From Candidatus Cloacimonadota bacterium (GTDB lineage Bacteria > Cloacimonadota > Cloacimonadia > JGIOTU-2): DNA of 37,036 nt. The notes beneath the pieces were generated by a model, which was given only the letters and a program-made list of their open reading frames with translations, was not told the origin of the DNA and made no database searches. The DNA is taken from NCBI GenBank assembly GCA_016932035.1, contig JAFGDR010000058.1, positions 1 through 37,036 on the forward strand. The letters run 5' to 3'. Shown piece by piece: positions 8,005 to 16,828 of this stretch; positions within the stretch are counted from its first letter, which is position 1, and each line of letters opens with the position of its first letter. The position numbers and the translations under genes were made by a program.

Positions 8005-9252
8005 TTAATGTTTCCTCTCCGCAACTTTCACGAACGAATAACCCATACTTACCAGCAACCCGATAAGACCGAGTGCAATACCGACGCCAAATGTGTCAGC
8101 TAAAAATCCCATGAGTGGAGATAGGATTACAATAAAAATCGTTTTTAATTGAGTCTCAACGGACAGTCCTGTTGCCATAACATGTGAGTCGATATTTTCG
8201 CTGATAAAACCAACATTCATAGGTCTTCGTACGTTCTGGAGCATATATACAATGATAAAAAGAACGATCGCAAAAATCTTCACATCAACATATGTTGCAA
8301 CACCCGCAAGTATCACAGCAGTTAGACCGAACATGTAACTTCTATTGATCGCTGTCGTTACATTTTTGAAATGTGATACAAAATTCTGTGACCTTCTCGA
8401 AGCATATGCAGAAAGGATAAATAGGACGAAGTACGTGATCGAGATGATGATAGTACTCCGTTGATTCCCCAAGCTAACAAGGATCGGAAGGGATAATGCA
8501 AAGGTCTGTAAGATCGGTTGCAGGTAATCCTTCACTGCTTTGAATAGCCCGTCAAAACTCGCTGAATTAAAGTAAGCTCGCAGAAGTAAAGAATTCTTGA
8601 ACATCTGTACAAAATTTCTTAACGTAGCTTTGAAGTTTGATGCAACTCCCTTCCAGAATGATAACCGTTCGATCTTTGTAATTTTGCCATTCAAATAGTT
8701 TGGATAGGTGAGCATAAGCATAAGACCAAGGATGTACGGCACGATTGAAGCAAGAAAGATAATCCGATACGATTCTGCAAAAAATACTAGAATTCCTGCC
8801 ATGAGTGCCGATACCGCAGAACCGATCTGCGAAGCGCTTCTTGTGTGACCGTAATATTCGATCTTGCGGTCGGTAATGTAATGCAGTTTTAGGTAATCGA
8901 GAATCATTGCTTTATGCGTTCCCGACCTGAATGCTTCACCAAATGCAAACAAAACCATAGCAAGGACATATAATCCAAAGTAAGGGAAAAGGTAAAAGAT
9001 AATGAATGAAAAAATGTAACTCACAAAGGCGAGAACCATTGAAAATTTTCGTCCATAACTATCTGCGAAAAATCCGGTAGGTATCTCAAGAATGCCTGTG
9101 GCAATTTCCCTGATAGAGAAAAGCGTTCCTATTTGAAGAAAGGAAAATCCCATTTCTCTGAAAAACAGGATAATGAAGGGATCGAAGAACCTAAGATTTT
9201 TCAGGAAACCGTAGGTGCAAAATTTGTAATACTGCAGATTCTTAGGAACCAT
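8005..9252 (-). CDS. Major facilitator superfamily transporter
   Basis: A 415-residue integral membrane protein with about 12 hydrophobic segments. The MFS loop 2-3 signature appears as GFFADSYGRKFSMVLAF near residues 60-76, just after the second membrane segment. A second similar position (GFLADTFGVGIALGLI) occurs near the C-terminus, at the expected loop of the second half. Charged central loop residues follow LTYPNYLNGKITKIERLSFW. Substrate cannot be deduced; the sequence resembles broad drug/sugar-type MFS proteins. It starts six bases after the coaE stop and is the last gene of the folP-cdaA-coaE run, but its Shine-Dalgarno sequence is weak, so it may rely on translational coupling. Confidence 0.85.
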   Translation of the reverse strand: MVPKNLQYYKFCTYGFLKNLRFFDPFIILFFREMGFSFLQIGTLFSIREIATGILEIPTGFFADSYGRKFSMVLAFVSYIFSFIIFYLFPYFGLYVLAMVLFAFGEAFRSGTHKAMILDYLKLHYITDRKIEYYGHTRSASQIGSAVSALMAGILVFFAESYRIIFLASIVPYILGLMLMLTYPNYLNGKITKIERLSFWKGVASNFKATLRNFVQMFKNSLLLRAYFNSASFDGLFKAVKDYLQPILQTFALSLPILVSLGNQRSTIIISITYFVLFILSAYASRRSQNFVSHFKNVTTAINRSYMFGLTAVILAGVATYVDVKIFAIVLFIIVYMLQNVRRPMNVGFISENIDSHVMATGLSVETQLKTIFIVILSPLMGFLADTFGVGIALGLIGLLVSMGYSFVKVAERKH

Positions 9253-9258
9253 GCTTAT

Positions 9259-9852
9259 CTATTTTTGTGCTTGTTGAAGCTTCTCCCAGATAATCGTTAT
9301 ACGCTCATTCAAAGCTTTGATTGTACCATCATTTTCAATGATGAAATCAGCTAAGGCGATGGGGAATTCCTGCTGTGCTCGAATACGCACTTTTGCTTCT
9401 TTTGCTGTTATGTGAGTATGTTTTACCAGTCGGGAAATTTTTACTTTTTCCGGTGCAGTTACCAAAATGACATACGTGCATATCTCGTTCATGCTCCACT
9501 GAAACAGGAGCGCAGCATCGATCACGATCATTGGATCGGTTGACTGTTCGACTCTTCGCAAAATTTCTTTTATAAGAGCTGGGTGAACGAGTGCATTGAG
9601 TACTTTCAGCTGTTCAGGATCTTTGAAAACTATTTTTCCGAGTTCTTTTCTATTGATTTCATGATTGTCTAAAACAGATTTCCCAAAATAGGCAACGATT
9701 TGATCTTTAATTTTCTCGTCATACAGGATATTATGACCAATTCTATCTGCATTGATCACGGGAATTCCTTTGTTAATGAAAAACTCGGCAACGAGTGACT
9801 TACCCGAGCCGATCCCTCCGGTTATTCCCACAATGTTTCTATTCGAATTCAT
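9259..9852 (-). CDS. coaE: Dephospho-CoA kinase
   Basis: Catalyses the last step of coenzyme A synthesis, ATP-dependent phosphorylation of dephospho-CoA. The 197-residue protein is the usual length and starts with the family P-loop IVGITGGIGSGKSLVAEFF (about 8-26). It then shows GIPVINADRIGH, LNALVHPALIKEILRR and MIVIDAALLFQWSMNEICTYVI, the last corresponding to the conserved VPLLFE-type stretch. Its first 14 bases overlap the end of cdaA and it is followed closely by the MFS gene, so it is cotranscribed with folP and cdaA. Confidence 0.95.
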   Translation of the reverse strand: MNSNRNIVGITGGIGSGKSLVAEFFINKGIPVINADRIGHNILYDEKIKDQIVAYFGKSVLDNHEINRKELGKIVFKDPEQLKVLNALVHPALIKEILRRVEQSTDPMIVIDAALLFQWSMNEICTYVILVTAPEKVKISRLVKHTHITAKEAKVRIRAQQEFPIALADFIIENDGTIKALNERITIIWEKLQQAQK

Positions 9853-10582
9853 CCATTAAGGTCTGGGTAAGGATGTCGATGGAAACATGAGATTTCATTG
9901 TTCCATTCTTTGCGGTTGATATCTTTCCTGTTTCCTCTGAAACCACGATTACAAATGCATCTGTTTGCTCTGATATTCCGATTGCTGCTTGATGTCGTGT
10001 TCCAAATCGCTGTACATATTTTGTTTGATTTGTAAGTGGCAGGATCACTTTTGCTGCAACGATCCGGTTGTCTTTTATAACCATTGCACCATCGTGGAGA
10101 ACGGTCCTTTTGTTGAAGATAGTAAGGATCAGCTTTTCTGAAATTTCAGCATCGATGATCTCCCCAGTACTGATATAGTCATCCATTCCGACTTTTTCCA
10201 CCAGAACAAAAATTCCACCGATCTTACTGAAAGACATGGCCCGAATAGCATTGATGAGTTCGGTGAATCGATAATCTGATTTCTGTGGAAACAGTGATCG
10301 CATGAAAGGTTTCTGACCGAATTTGATAAGAGCAGATCGAATTTCCGGCTGGAATAGGACTACGAGAGCAATAGCCCAGATATCTCGTATAATGCGGACG
10401 ATAGAACCAAGAAGTGTTAAATTGAGGAGTTCGGCAATGAAATAGATGATCACCACAAGGACCAAACCCCAAACAATCTGATAGGTTTTTGATCCATGCA
10501 CCAGCAGTATGAGCCTATAAATGATATAGGTGACTACTAATATATCTATGACGTCAAGGACGTTTGGAATGAGAAAACTCAT
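9839..10582 (-). CDS. cdaA: Diadenylate cyclase (CdaA/DisA_N family), membrane-bound
   Basis: Makes c-di-AMP from two ATP. The 247-residue protein has three N-terminal hydrophobic segments (about residues 10-75) as in CdaA, then VLFQPEIRSALIKFGQ, the catalytic DGA motif in KRTVLHDGAMVIKDNRIVAA, and the second motif as GTRHQAAIGISEQTDAFVIV. The usual RHR triplet reads RHQ here. The fold motifs are otherwise intact, ending with VSEETGKIS. The gene overlaps folP by four bases and coaE by 14. A folP-cdaA neighbourhood is, from memory, seen in other bacteria. The CdaR regulator and GlmM, frequent partners in Firmicutes, are not in the window. Confidence 0.9.
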   Translation of the reverse strand: MSFLIPNVLDVIDILVVTYIIYRLILLVHGSKTYQIVWGLVLVVIIYFIAELLNLTLLGSIVRIIRDIWAIALVVLFQPEIRSALIKFGQKPFMRSLFPQKSDYRFTELINAIRAMSFSKIGGIFVLVEKVGMDDYISTGEIIDAEISEKLILTIFNKRTVLHDGAMVIKDNRIVAAKVILPLTNQTKYVQRFGTRHQAAIGISEQTDAFVIVVSEETGKISTAKNGTMKSHVSIDILTQTLMDEFE

Positions 10583-11784
10583 GATCGCATATCTCTTATT
10601 GCATCGATGATTTGTGCAAGTTTTTTATGAGGTGCCACTTCATGCACTCGAACGATATGTGCTCCCTGTAAGATAGAATAAGCATGCGCACCAAGAGTAC
10701 CTTCAAGGCGTTCTTCCTTTTCTGATTTCTGAAGCCAGCCGATGAAGCTTTTATTTGAGCATCCGATAAGGATTGGTTTGTCGAGACATTTGAATTCATA
10801 TAGTTTATGAATGATCGTGAGATTATCCTCTATCCGTTTTCCAAATCCGATACCTGGGTCGACAATGATCTGCTGAGTCGGAATGCCTGCTTCTTCAGCA
10901 ATGTGTATGGACTTGTTAAGGTACTCAAGAATTTCTTCAACAACATCTTCATAGGTTGGTTCTTTCTGCATATCCCGAGGAGTTCCTTTAATATGCATGA
11001 CGATCACTGCCACATCATTAAATTCAGAAATAGTCTTTGCCATATCAGGATCGAAGTGAAGACCGCTGATGTCATTCACGATTCGAACTCCTTCAACAAG
11101 TGCTGCTCTGGCGACATCTGCTTTGTAGGTATCAATTGAAAATGGTATATCAAATCTCTGTATTGCCCTTGAAATAATAGGAATGACCCTGTCCAGCTCT
11201 TCCTGCACCGATACTTTTTCTGCAAAAGGCCGTGTCGATTCACCACCGATATCTATGATATCTGCACCCGCATTCACCATTTTTTCTATGTGATGCATTG
11301 CAACATCGGCCTTAGTGTACTTGCCGCCATCATAGAAGGAATCGGGCGTAAGATTGAGAACACCCATAATATGTGTTCGATCAAAAGAAAGAGTTCGATC
11401 TCCGGCTTTGATTGAGTAGGGTAGTTTTCTTTCTTTAATGTCGACAAGTTTCTGCAGACGATTAATAATGTCTGGTATCTCAAATATATCCTGGAAGGAG
11501 AGTTTTTTTATTAGCTTGTGAATCAATTTAAGATTCCCGAGAATGATGACATCCGACCGATTGACCTTACCATTCACGACTCCCCGCGAAACTGCTGCAT
11601 CACCACCGATACTGAGCATGTCCTGTTTAATGATATTAGCAGCTCCCAATTTGATGTTTTTTAGTTTTATCGCAGTGCAGAGTGATTTTTCAAACATGGA
11701 TTCAATACCTTGTGAGGTTACACCGATCCGTTTCAATTCAATAATGCAATCATCTGCCTTTTGCACACACAATATTCTATCCAT
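10579..11784 (-). CDS. folP: Dihydropteroate synthase with N-terminal extension
   Basis: Condenses 6-hydroxymethyl-dihydropterin pyrophosphate with p-aminobenzoate in folate synthesis. The catalytic TIM barrel occupies about residues 130-401, with THIMGVLNLTPDSFYDGG, ADIIDIGGESTRPFA, PFSIDTYKADVA, VNDISGLHFDP, VIVMHIKGTPRDM, IIVDPGIGFGKRIEDN and ILIGCSNKSFIG. About 120 residues precede it and contain KQDMLSIGGDAAVSRGVVNG and SDVIILGNLKLIHKLIKKL. I remember this extra domain from other bacterial DHPS but do not know its function. The second of two adjacent ATGs (11784) is best spaced from AGGAT. A TTG further upstream would lie inside the terminator of the previous gene. It is first in the folP-cdaA-coaE-MFS run. 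Confidence 0.92.
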   Translation of the reverse strand: MDRILCVQKADDCIIELKRIGVTSQGIESMFEKSLCTAIKLKNIKLGAANIIKQDMLSIGGDAAVSRGVVNGKVNRSDVIILGNLKLIHKLIKKLSFQDIFEIPDIINRLQKLVDIKERKLPYSIKAGDRTLSFDRTHIMGVLNLTPDSFYDGGKYTKADVAMHHIEKMVNAGADIIDIGGESTRPFAEKVSVQEELDRVIPIISRAIQRFDIPFSIDTYKADVARAALVEGVRIVNDISGLHFDPDMAKTISEFNDVAVIVMHIKGTPRDMQKEPTYEDVVEEILEYLNKSIHIAEEAGIPTQQIIVDPGIGFGKRIEDNLTIIHKLYEFKCLDKPILIGCSNKSFIGWLQKSEKEERLEGTLGAHAYSILQGAHIVRVHEVAPHKKLAQIIDAIRDMRS

Positions 11785-11795
11785 CATACATCCTA

Positions 11796-11832
11796 TAAAG
11801 AAAGCCCACAACGGTATGTGGGCTTTGATCTA
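11796..11832 (-). terminator. Hairpin between the aminotransferase gene and folP
   Basis: On the minus strand, AAAGCCCAC and GTGGGCTTT form a 9-bp stem around an 8-base loop, followed by CTTTAT. It lies between the aminotransferase stop (11851) and the folP ribosome site. It is probably a terminator, though the T-tract is short, so partial read-through into folP is plausible. No separate TTGACA box was seen between it and folP. Confidence 0.7.
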
Positions 11833-11850
11833 TCTATTTATTACATGGCT

Positions 11851-13065
11851 TTATTTTGCATGTTCTTTAATTACAGTTGCCAAACGTTTTACTCCCTCAA
11901 CGATCTGTTCTTCAGTTGGATAAGAGAAGTTAATTCTCATGGCATCGTGACCTGAATCATCGCAATGGAAAGCTGAACCAATGACATAGGCGACGTTTTT
12001 ATCTACTGCCTTATAGAAAAGCTCATCGGTATCGATTCCCATATGACCGGGTACACGCATAAAGAGGAAAAGACCACCTTCCGGTTTTGTCCAGGTAACA
12101 CCTTCGGGCATATATTTCTCAAAGGCATCAAGCATGATATCTCGTTTTTTGCGATACATCTTTTTGATATTATCAATATTTTTATCGAGATACCCTTTCT
12201 CCATGAAGCGACCGATAATACGTTGTGAGAATGTTGGAGGACACAGGTCTGTTGATTGTTTGGCGACAACAAGTTTTGTTATCACTTGAGGATGTGCTAA
12301 GATCCAGCCAACACGGAATCCAGGAGCAAAGATTTTAGAGAAAGTTCCCAAAAGAATAACTCGTCCTTCATTATCCAGGCTATAGATTGTTGGTACAGGA
12401 TCTCCTTCAAAACGCAATTCTCTGTATGGACTGTCCTCAAGAATAATGAGATCAAATTCATAAGCGAGTTCCAATATCTCGTGGCGACGTTTAAGACTCA
12501 TAGTCATTCCAGCAGGATTTTGAAAATCAGGAACGATGTAGATGAATTTTGGTTTGTTTCCGCTGTCATTCAGAATCTTTAATTCTTGGCGTAATAATTT
12601 TGAACTCTTGCCCTCTTCATCATGCGGGACACCGATCATCTCTGCGCCATATGCATTGAAAGCTCCCAAACCGCCAACATACGATGGAAGTTCAACAATA
12701 ATCGGATCACCCGGATCTATAAATATTTTTGCTGTCAGATCTAAACCTTGTTGGGATGATGTCGTAACGAGTAAATTTTCCTCTTTAACATCCATTCCAT
12801 TTTTATGTGAATGCTTTATCAGCTGATCTCTGAGAACATGATCACCTTCTGTCGCACTATATTGTAATGCAATCTTACCCTCTTTTTCCATAACTTCATT
12901 AACGACCTCTTTTACCTCTTCAACAGGAAATGAATCAGGCGAAGGAAGACCGCCGGCAAAGGAAATAATCTCAGGTTTTGCAGTGAGTTTCAGAAGTTCA
13001 CGAATAACCGACTTCTTCATCCTTCTCGAATTAATTGAAAAGAGCTCATCAAAATTAACTGGCAT
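11851..13065 (-). CDS. Class I/II PLP aminotransferase (2-aminoadipate / aromatic type)
   Basis: A 404-residue fold-type I aminotransferase. Features include IISFAGGLPSPDSFPVEEV near the N-terminus, ALQYSATEGDHVLRDQL, TTSSQQGLDLTAKIFIDPGD, YIVPDFQNPAGMTMSL (the aspartate/Asn-Pro block), the PLP lysine in LLGTFSKIFAPGFRVGW, and RINFSYPTEEQIVEG at the end. These resemble the LysN/AroAT group (2-aminoadipate, aromatic or branched-chain substrates) that is also related to MocR-type domains. The ATG at 13065 is preferred over 13095 because GAGGT precedes it and the TTGACA box would place the transcript start close to the upstream ATG. Physical separation from the saccharopine operon leaves a lysine link open but unproven. 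Confidence 0.87.
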   Translation of the reverse strand: MPVNFDELFSINSRRMKKSVIRELLKLTAKPEIISFAGGLPSPDSFPVEEVKEVVNEVMEKEGKIALQYSATEGDHVLRDQLIKHSHKNGMDVKEENLLVTTSSQQGLDLTAKIFIDPGDPIIVELPSYVGGLGAFNAYGAEMIGVPHDEEGKSSKLLRQELKILNDSGNKPKFIYIVPDFQNPAGMTMSLKRRHEILELAYEFDLIILEDSPYRELRFEGDPVPTIYSLDNEGRVILLGTFSKIFAPGFRVGWILAHPQVITKLVVAKQSTDLCPPTFSQRIIGRFMEKGYLDKNIDNIKKMYRKKRDIMLDAFEKYMPEGVTWTKPEGGLFLFMRVPGHMGIDTDELFYKAVDKNVAYVIGSAFHCDDSGHDAMRINFSYPTEEQIVEGVKRLATVIKEHAK

Positions 13066-13091
13066 AGTAACTACCTCATCTTTTTTTGTAT

Positions 13092-13120
13092 TCATGTTAT
13101 TTTATTCCAAATGCTGTCAA
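13092..13120 (-). promoter_or_regulatory. Putative promoter of the aminotransferase gene
   Basis: TTGACA lies on the minus strand at 13120-13115, with ACATGA at the -10 position 17 bases on. The box ends 49 bases before the ATG at 13065 but only 19 before the ATG at 13095, which supports the shorter protein. Confidence 0.45.
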
Positions 13121-13236
13121 GTTAAATTCCTAAGATTCAACTAAGGATTTATTTTATAAAAGATTGGGTAATCCTTAACATTCAAAATGGTAAAAATTTT
13201 CTCATCAAATATATTTTTATACGAAAATCATTACAT

Positions 13237-14013
13237 CTAACGATGAAAAATAACCTTGTAGAATGCAACGATTCCAACAAACAAACAGATAATACCAGCT
13301 ATCCATTTTATGGGATCGGCAAGTGGGTAATGAGTATTATAAATGAGTAGGAGATCAACAGTACAGACAAGAAGGACAATGCCATATATGATCTGAGAAA
13401 TCCTCGAGTAACCCCAGGTGGATTTATCTGCAAGAGATACTCCGATCCAAGCACTGAACCAACCGAGTAATGCACCTGCAAGAACATCAATAGGCCAATG
13501 CGCGCCAACCACGATCCGAGAAAATCCAACAAGGAGAGCAAAAATGATACTCCACATGAAGATTGCCTTCTGCCGAAATGTGAAAGCAATGACACCCATC
13601 AACGTAAAAATGGTTGTTGAATGTCCGGAAGGAAACGCATGCTTTGTCAGTCGCCGTCCGATAATATGGAATGTATCGGCAGGAAGCACACCAGCAGGTC
13701 TGGGTACATCCAAGATTCTTTTAAGACTGTGCAGAACGATCATATAAAATATAGATGCAATGAGTACGCTCCAGATTATATCCGGTCTTTTTTTGAGGAA
13801 CGGGAATAAGAGAACAGCTGCGAAAAGCCCATCGCCAAAAAGAGTAATAAACCCCCAGAAACGATCACCTGTTATTGTGTTTGCTTTATTGAATAGTAAA
13901 AAGAGCTTTGTGTTGATGCCCATAAATTGTATAATGATCATGAGCATCATAAATATGAGAAGAGGTGACCATACCCAAGGATCTTTGAAGGAAGGGGCAG
14001 ATTTTTTTATCAT
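13237..14013 (-). CDS. PAP2-family membrane phosphatase
   Basis: A 258-residue membrane protein with about six hydrophobic segments and all three type 2 phosphatidic acid phosphatase motifs: LKRILDVPRP (motif 1), HAFPSGHSTTIFTL (motif 2, catalytic His), and SRIVVGAHWPIDVLAG (motif 3, nucleophilic His and Asp). Family members remove phosphate from undecaprenyl pyrophosphate, phosphatidic acid or lipid A on the outer face of the inner membrane. The start is uncertain: ATG at 14013 gives a short cytosolic tail before the first membrane segment, while ATG at 14082 would add 23 residues; neither has a clear Shine-Dalgarno sequence. The divergent neighbour is an ArnT-like sugar transferase, so a shared role in lipid A or lipid-carrier modification is reasonable but inferred. 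Confidence 0.85.
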   Translation of the reverse strand: MIKKSAPSFKDPWVWSPLLIFMMLMIIIQFMGINTKLFLLFNKANTITGDRFWGFITLFGDGLFAAVLLFPFLKKRPDIIWSVLIASIFYMIVLHSLKRILDVPRPAGVLPADTFHIIGRRLTKHAFPSGHSTTIFTLMGVIAFTFRQKAIFMWSIIFALLVGFSRIVVGAHWPIDVLAGALLGWFSAWIGVSLADKSTWGYSRISQIIYGIVLLVCTVDLLLIYNTHYPLADPIKWIAGIICLFVGIVAFYKVIFHR

Positions 14014-14061
14014 ATCAAAATTGAAAATGATATTATTTATTTGGCAATGTTTCCGAGAAAA

Positions 14062-14090
14062 TTGACATCTATAATGATTCATATTATGCA
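14062..14090 (+). promoter_or_regulatory. Putative promoter of the ArnT-like gene
   Basis: TTGACA at 14062-14067 is followed after 17 bases by TATGCA (14085-14090), ending 47 bases before the start codon. A TATAAT at 14070-14075 is too close to the box to be its partner. Confidence 0.45.
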
Positions 14091-14114
14091 AAATTCTCAA
14101 TAGAGAAGGTTTGT

Positions 14115-15608
14115 ATGAAAAAATCAGTATTATCGATCTTTGATATTTTTAGAGATACGACCGCACTGCTTATTCTAGGGATAGGATTTGTTGTACGTTT
14201 GATCGCTAGTATATTTGTAGTACCTGGTATCGATGAAGCATACTACGGCGTCTGTTCTTATTTTCCTGCATGGGGATTTTTTGATCACCCTCCGATTGTT
14301 GTAATCACAGCTGGTTTCGGCAGATGGCTGACCGATTCGTATTCTCCGCTAAGTTTGCGTTTAGGGGCTATTATTCTATTCCTGATCTCTGCAATTCTTA
14401 TGTATTTTATTGTAAGAAGTCTCTTCGAGAGGAAAGCTGCAATCTTCTCTATCCTTTTTCTGCATACGATCCCTTACTTTTTTGTTGGAATGGGAGCATT
14501 CGTCATTCCGGATAATGCACTTGGTGTATTCTGGTTACTCTTTATCCTGAGTATCATGAAGGTGAATCAAACCGGAAAAGGGATCTGGTTTTTGTTGTCT
14601 GGTGTCAGTCTCGGTTTTGCTATGCTGTCGAAATATCATGCAATTCTGCTGCTTTTGAGTATTGGATTTTGCCTGATAGCTTTCAGGGAATGGCGCAGAT
14701 ATTGGAAAAGTCCCTTCCTCTATATCGGGCTTCTTGTTGCAGGGCTGATATTCCTTCCCAATGTTTTATGGAATGCGAAACACGACTGGGTTTCTTATAC
14801 ATACCAATTCGGAAAAGGCGTTGGACATCATAGTATTTCTTTCACGAAATTCTACCAGGGGGTACTTGTTCAAGCTGCGTATCTGTTGCCGTGGATTATG
14901 ATCATACTCATTATCAGTATAGTAAAAACGATCGACGAAAATGATGAACATTATCGATGGCTGCTACCCTTTGCACTTCTCCCGATCGGTATTTTTACCC
15001 TTTTCGGAGCAACTCAGCAGATACTCCCACATTGGCCCATGCCCGGCTATCTTGCTGCAATAATCCTCACCTCAGGGTGGATGTTCAGCTGGAAAAAACC
15101 AGCAGTAAAATGGACATTCTGGAGCACGGGAATCGTGACTACTGTTCTCCTCATTATCATTGTTATTCATTCGATCACGGGATTTCTTAATCTAGGGGTC
15201 AAAATGGATCTCACCCTCGAAGGATTTGGATGGGATAAGGTTATCGACGATCTGGAAGGTCGCAATTTGTTGGATGATGAAACCTTCCTTTTCACACATA
15301 AATACATCACTGGCGGTGAACTTGGCTATGCTGCTCAAAAGAGATATCCGGTAGCTGTCTTTGATGTTGGGAGCGCACATCATTTTGCGTATTGGTCTCC
15401 AATGGATTCACTGATGGGTAAAGATGGTATCTTTGTGATGCATCCACGTTATACAACGAGTCCTGAAGCTCGATATTCTGAATATTTTGAAGAGATAATT
15501 CCACTCACTGGAGTCATGATCTATCGTAATGGAAAGTATGAGATGACATATAATCTGTGGTTATGTAAAAACCTGCAAAAACCTTATCCGCTGGATTATG
15601 GTCCGTAG
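14115..15608 (+). CDS. ArnT/PMT-like (GT39/GT83 fold) integral membrane glycosyltransferase
   Basis: A 497-residue polytopic membrane protein of the dolichyl/undecaprenyl-phosphate-sugar-dependent type. The first periplasmic loop carries the catalytic acidic motif VPGIDEAYYGVCSYFPAWGF followed by FDHPP, as in PMT_2 proteins. About ten hydrophobic segments follow, and there is a soluble C-terminal part of about 140 residues (from about 355). AGAAGG precedes the ATG. Members transfer a sugar from a polyprenyl-phosphate carrier to lipid A, protein or another acceptor; the donor and acceptor are not known here. It is divergent from the PAP2 gene, a pairing that fits envelope lipid or glycan modification. 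Confidence 0.85.
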   Translation: MKKSVLSIFDIFRDTTALLILGIGFVVRLIASIFVVPGIDEAYYGVCSYFPAWGFFDHPPIVVITAGFGRWLTDSYSPLSLRLGAIILFLISAILMYFIVRSLFERKAAIFSILFLHTIPYFFVGMGAFVIPDNALGVFWLLFILSIMKVNQTGKGIWFLLSGVSLGFAMLSKYHAILLLLSIGFCLIAFREWRRYWKSPFLYIGLLVAGLIFLPNVLWNAKHDWVSYTYQFGKGVGHHSISFTKFYQGVLVQAAYLLPWIMIILIISIVKTIDENDEHYRWLLPFALLPIGIFTLFGATQQILPHWPMPGYLAAIILTSGWMFSWKKPAVKWTFWSTGIVTTVLLIIIVIHSITGFLNLGVKMDLTLEGFGWDKVIDDLEGRNLLDDETFLFTHKYITGGELGYAAQKRYPVAVFDVGSAHHFAYWSPMDSLMGKDGIFVMHPRYTTSPEARYSEYFEEIIPLTGVMIYRNGKYEMTYNLWLCKNLQKPYPLDYGP

Positions 15609-15625
15609 AAAATATACAAAATTTC

Positions 15626-16066
15626 TTAATTGTTCCTTTCTTCAGACAAGGCTAACGCAAAATACCCGACCGGTGACCAGTCACTCCATTCCGGAACTGA
15701 GAGAAATCCTATTGTGGCAATCATCCTCAAACGGCAGTAGTATGTTTGTCCAATCGTAAACTTTTCAATTGGAATTTCAATATATCTTACCAAATTCACA
15801 TTATAATAAACATAGTCATGACATTCGCTGTCGAAGAGTAAATTAGAAAAATCTTCAGTGGTTGCGACCTGTACCTGCCCCTCTGTTTCATATACACAAA
15901 AACTAAATGTTATACAGTTAAGTGTATCGACATAAATCGTATCTTCTTGAGATTCTGCTTCATCAGGAAGGTAAAGACCGATTGGGCCATCATATTTATA
16001 TTCCAAACTACACGTACAAAGTACGACTGCCGAAAACAATAATAAAAAAAACATCTTGCTTTTCAT
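15626..16066 (-). CDS. Small exported protein, possible lipoprotein, function unknown
   Basis: A 146-residue protein with an N-terminal hydrophobic signal (about residues 4-18) ending in LCTCSLEY. Cys20 could be lipidated, but Thr at -1 makes the lipobox non-canonical. The mature part is beta-rich. It contains TIYVDTLNCITFSFCVYETEG, YVYYNVNLVRYIEIPIEKF, GQTYYCRLRMIATIG and WSDWSP, reminiscent of a fibronectin type III-like fold, although I cannot assign a family. AAAGGG precedes the ATG. It lies 11 bases behind the barrel-protein gene, so the two are probably made together and the protein may be a partner of that barrel. Confidence 0.7.
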   Translation of the reverse strand: MKSKMFFLLLFSAVVLCTCSLEYKYDGPIGLYLPDEAESQEDTIYVDTLNCITFSFCVYETEGQVQVATTEDFSNLLFDSECHDYVYYNVNLVRYIEIPIEKFTIGQTYYCRLRMIATIGFLSVPEWSDWSPVGYFALALSEERNN

Positions 16067-16077
16067 GTTAGTGCCCT

Positions 16078-16812
16078 TTATAATACTATACCTATAAAAC
16101 AGATAGCGCTAAGGTTACTCACCTCGCCCGTAACCGATTTTTCGTTTATTTTGTTAACACTCTTCGTCACTCTTATATCAAGATATACTGGCTTATATAT
16201 TGTTGATAAACTTACCTGCACACCAATCAAAAAGCCAGCATCCTCTTTTTTTACATATTGAAGTTTATCATCGACTTTTTTCTCATACCTTTCTGTGATC
16301 TCGCCATCAGCGTTTGAAGCTTCATATGAAAAAGAATACTCATATAATCGGCTGAGAAGTCTAGCATAATACAATCCAGCGTAAGGTTTACATATCTCTT
16401 TACCGAAAAGAGAAAGAGTTGTTCGAAGATAAAACGGTATTTCTAAATAATGAAGTTCCTGAAATCCATCCCATTTACTCAATTGGGAATAGTAATCTCC
16501 ACTTCCATATACATGATTCTCATACTTAACATTATATCTTCTCACTGCGTAGAGCAAATCTGTGTTAAAACTTATGAGATCATGTACAATGTATGAAAAT
16601 ACAATACCACATATGAACGAGGGCGAAGTACTCGAACCTGCTGAACCGACCGATAAATAATGATAGTAACTGTCTTTTAGTATATATGAGGGAAAATTTA
16701 ATCCGCACATTATTCCCTTTTGAAATTCTCCTGCATAGTTATGAAAAGACAATATGAATATGAAAAATAATAGCGAAATTACTGTGACAACTCTTTTTCT
16801 TTCCCGGATCAT
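16078..16812 (-). CDS. Putative outer-membrane beta-barrel protein (PorT-like)
   Basis: A 244-residue protein with a signal peptide (hydrophobic residues 9-22, cleavage probably after NYAG). The mature sequence alternates hydrophobic and polar residues in short strands and ends in IGIVL, as in small barrels of the PorT/OMP_b-brl_2 type. Supporting stretches are QKGIMCGLNFPSY at the start, LHYLEIPFYLRTTL, KPYAGLYYARLL and GFLIGVQVSL; the LEIPF..R and AG pattern is typical of that family in FCB bacteria. AAGGAG is well placed before the ATG. Function is unknown; the family is found as immunoreactive or secretion-associated surface proteins. It is cotranscribed with the following small exported protein. 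Confidence 0.72.
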   Translation of the reverse strand: MIRERKRVVTVISLLFFIFILSFHNYAGEFQKGIMCGLNFPSYILKDSYYHYLSVGSAGSSTSPSFICGIVFSYIVHDLISFNTDLLYAVRRYNVKYENHVYGSGDYYSQLSKWDGFQELHYLEIPFYLRTTLSLFGKEICKPYAGLYYARLLSRLYEYSFSYEASNADGEITERYEKKVDDKLQYVKKEDAGFLIGVQVSLSTIYKPVYLDIRVTKSVNKINEKSVTGEVSNLSAICFIGIVL

Positions 16813-16828
16813 TTTATCTCCTTAACTC

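Noticed and set aside
11785-11811. TTG start for folP adding nine or ten residues
   Set aside because: The codon lies inside the terminator hairpin of the previous gene and lacks a ribosome site; AGGAT directs initiation to the ATG at 11784.
14070-14075. TATAAT before the ArnT-like gene as a -10 box
   Set aside because: It lies only two bases after TTGACA, so the two cannot form one promoter; it may be a chance match in AT-rich DNA.
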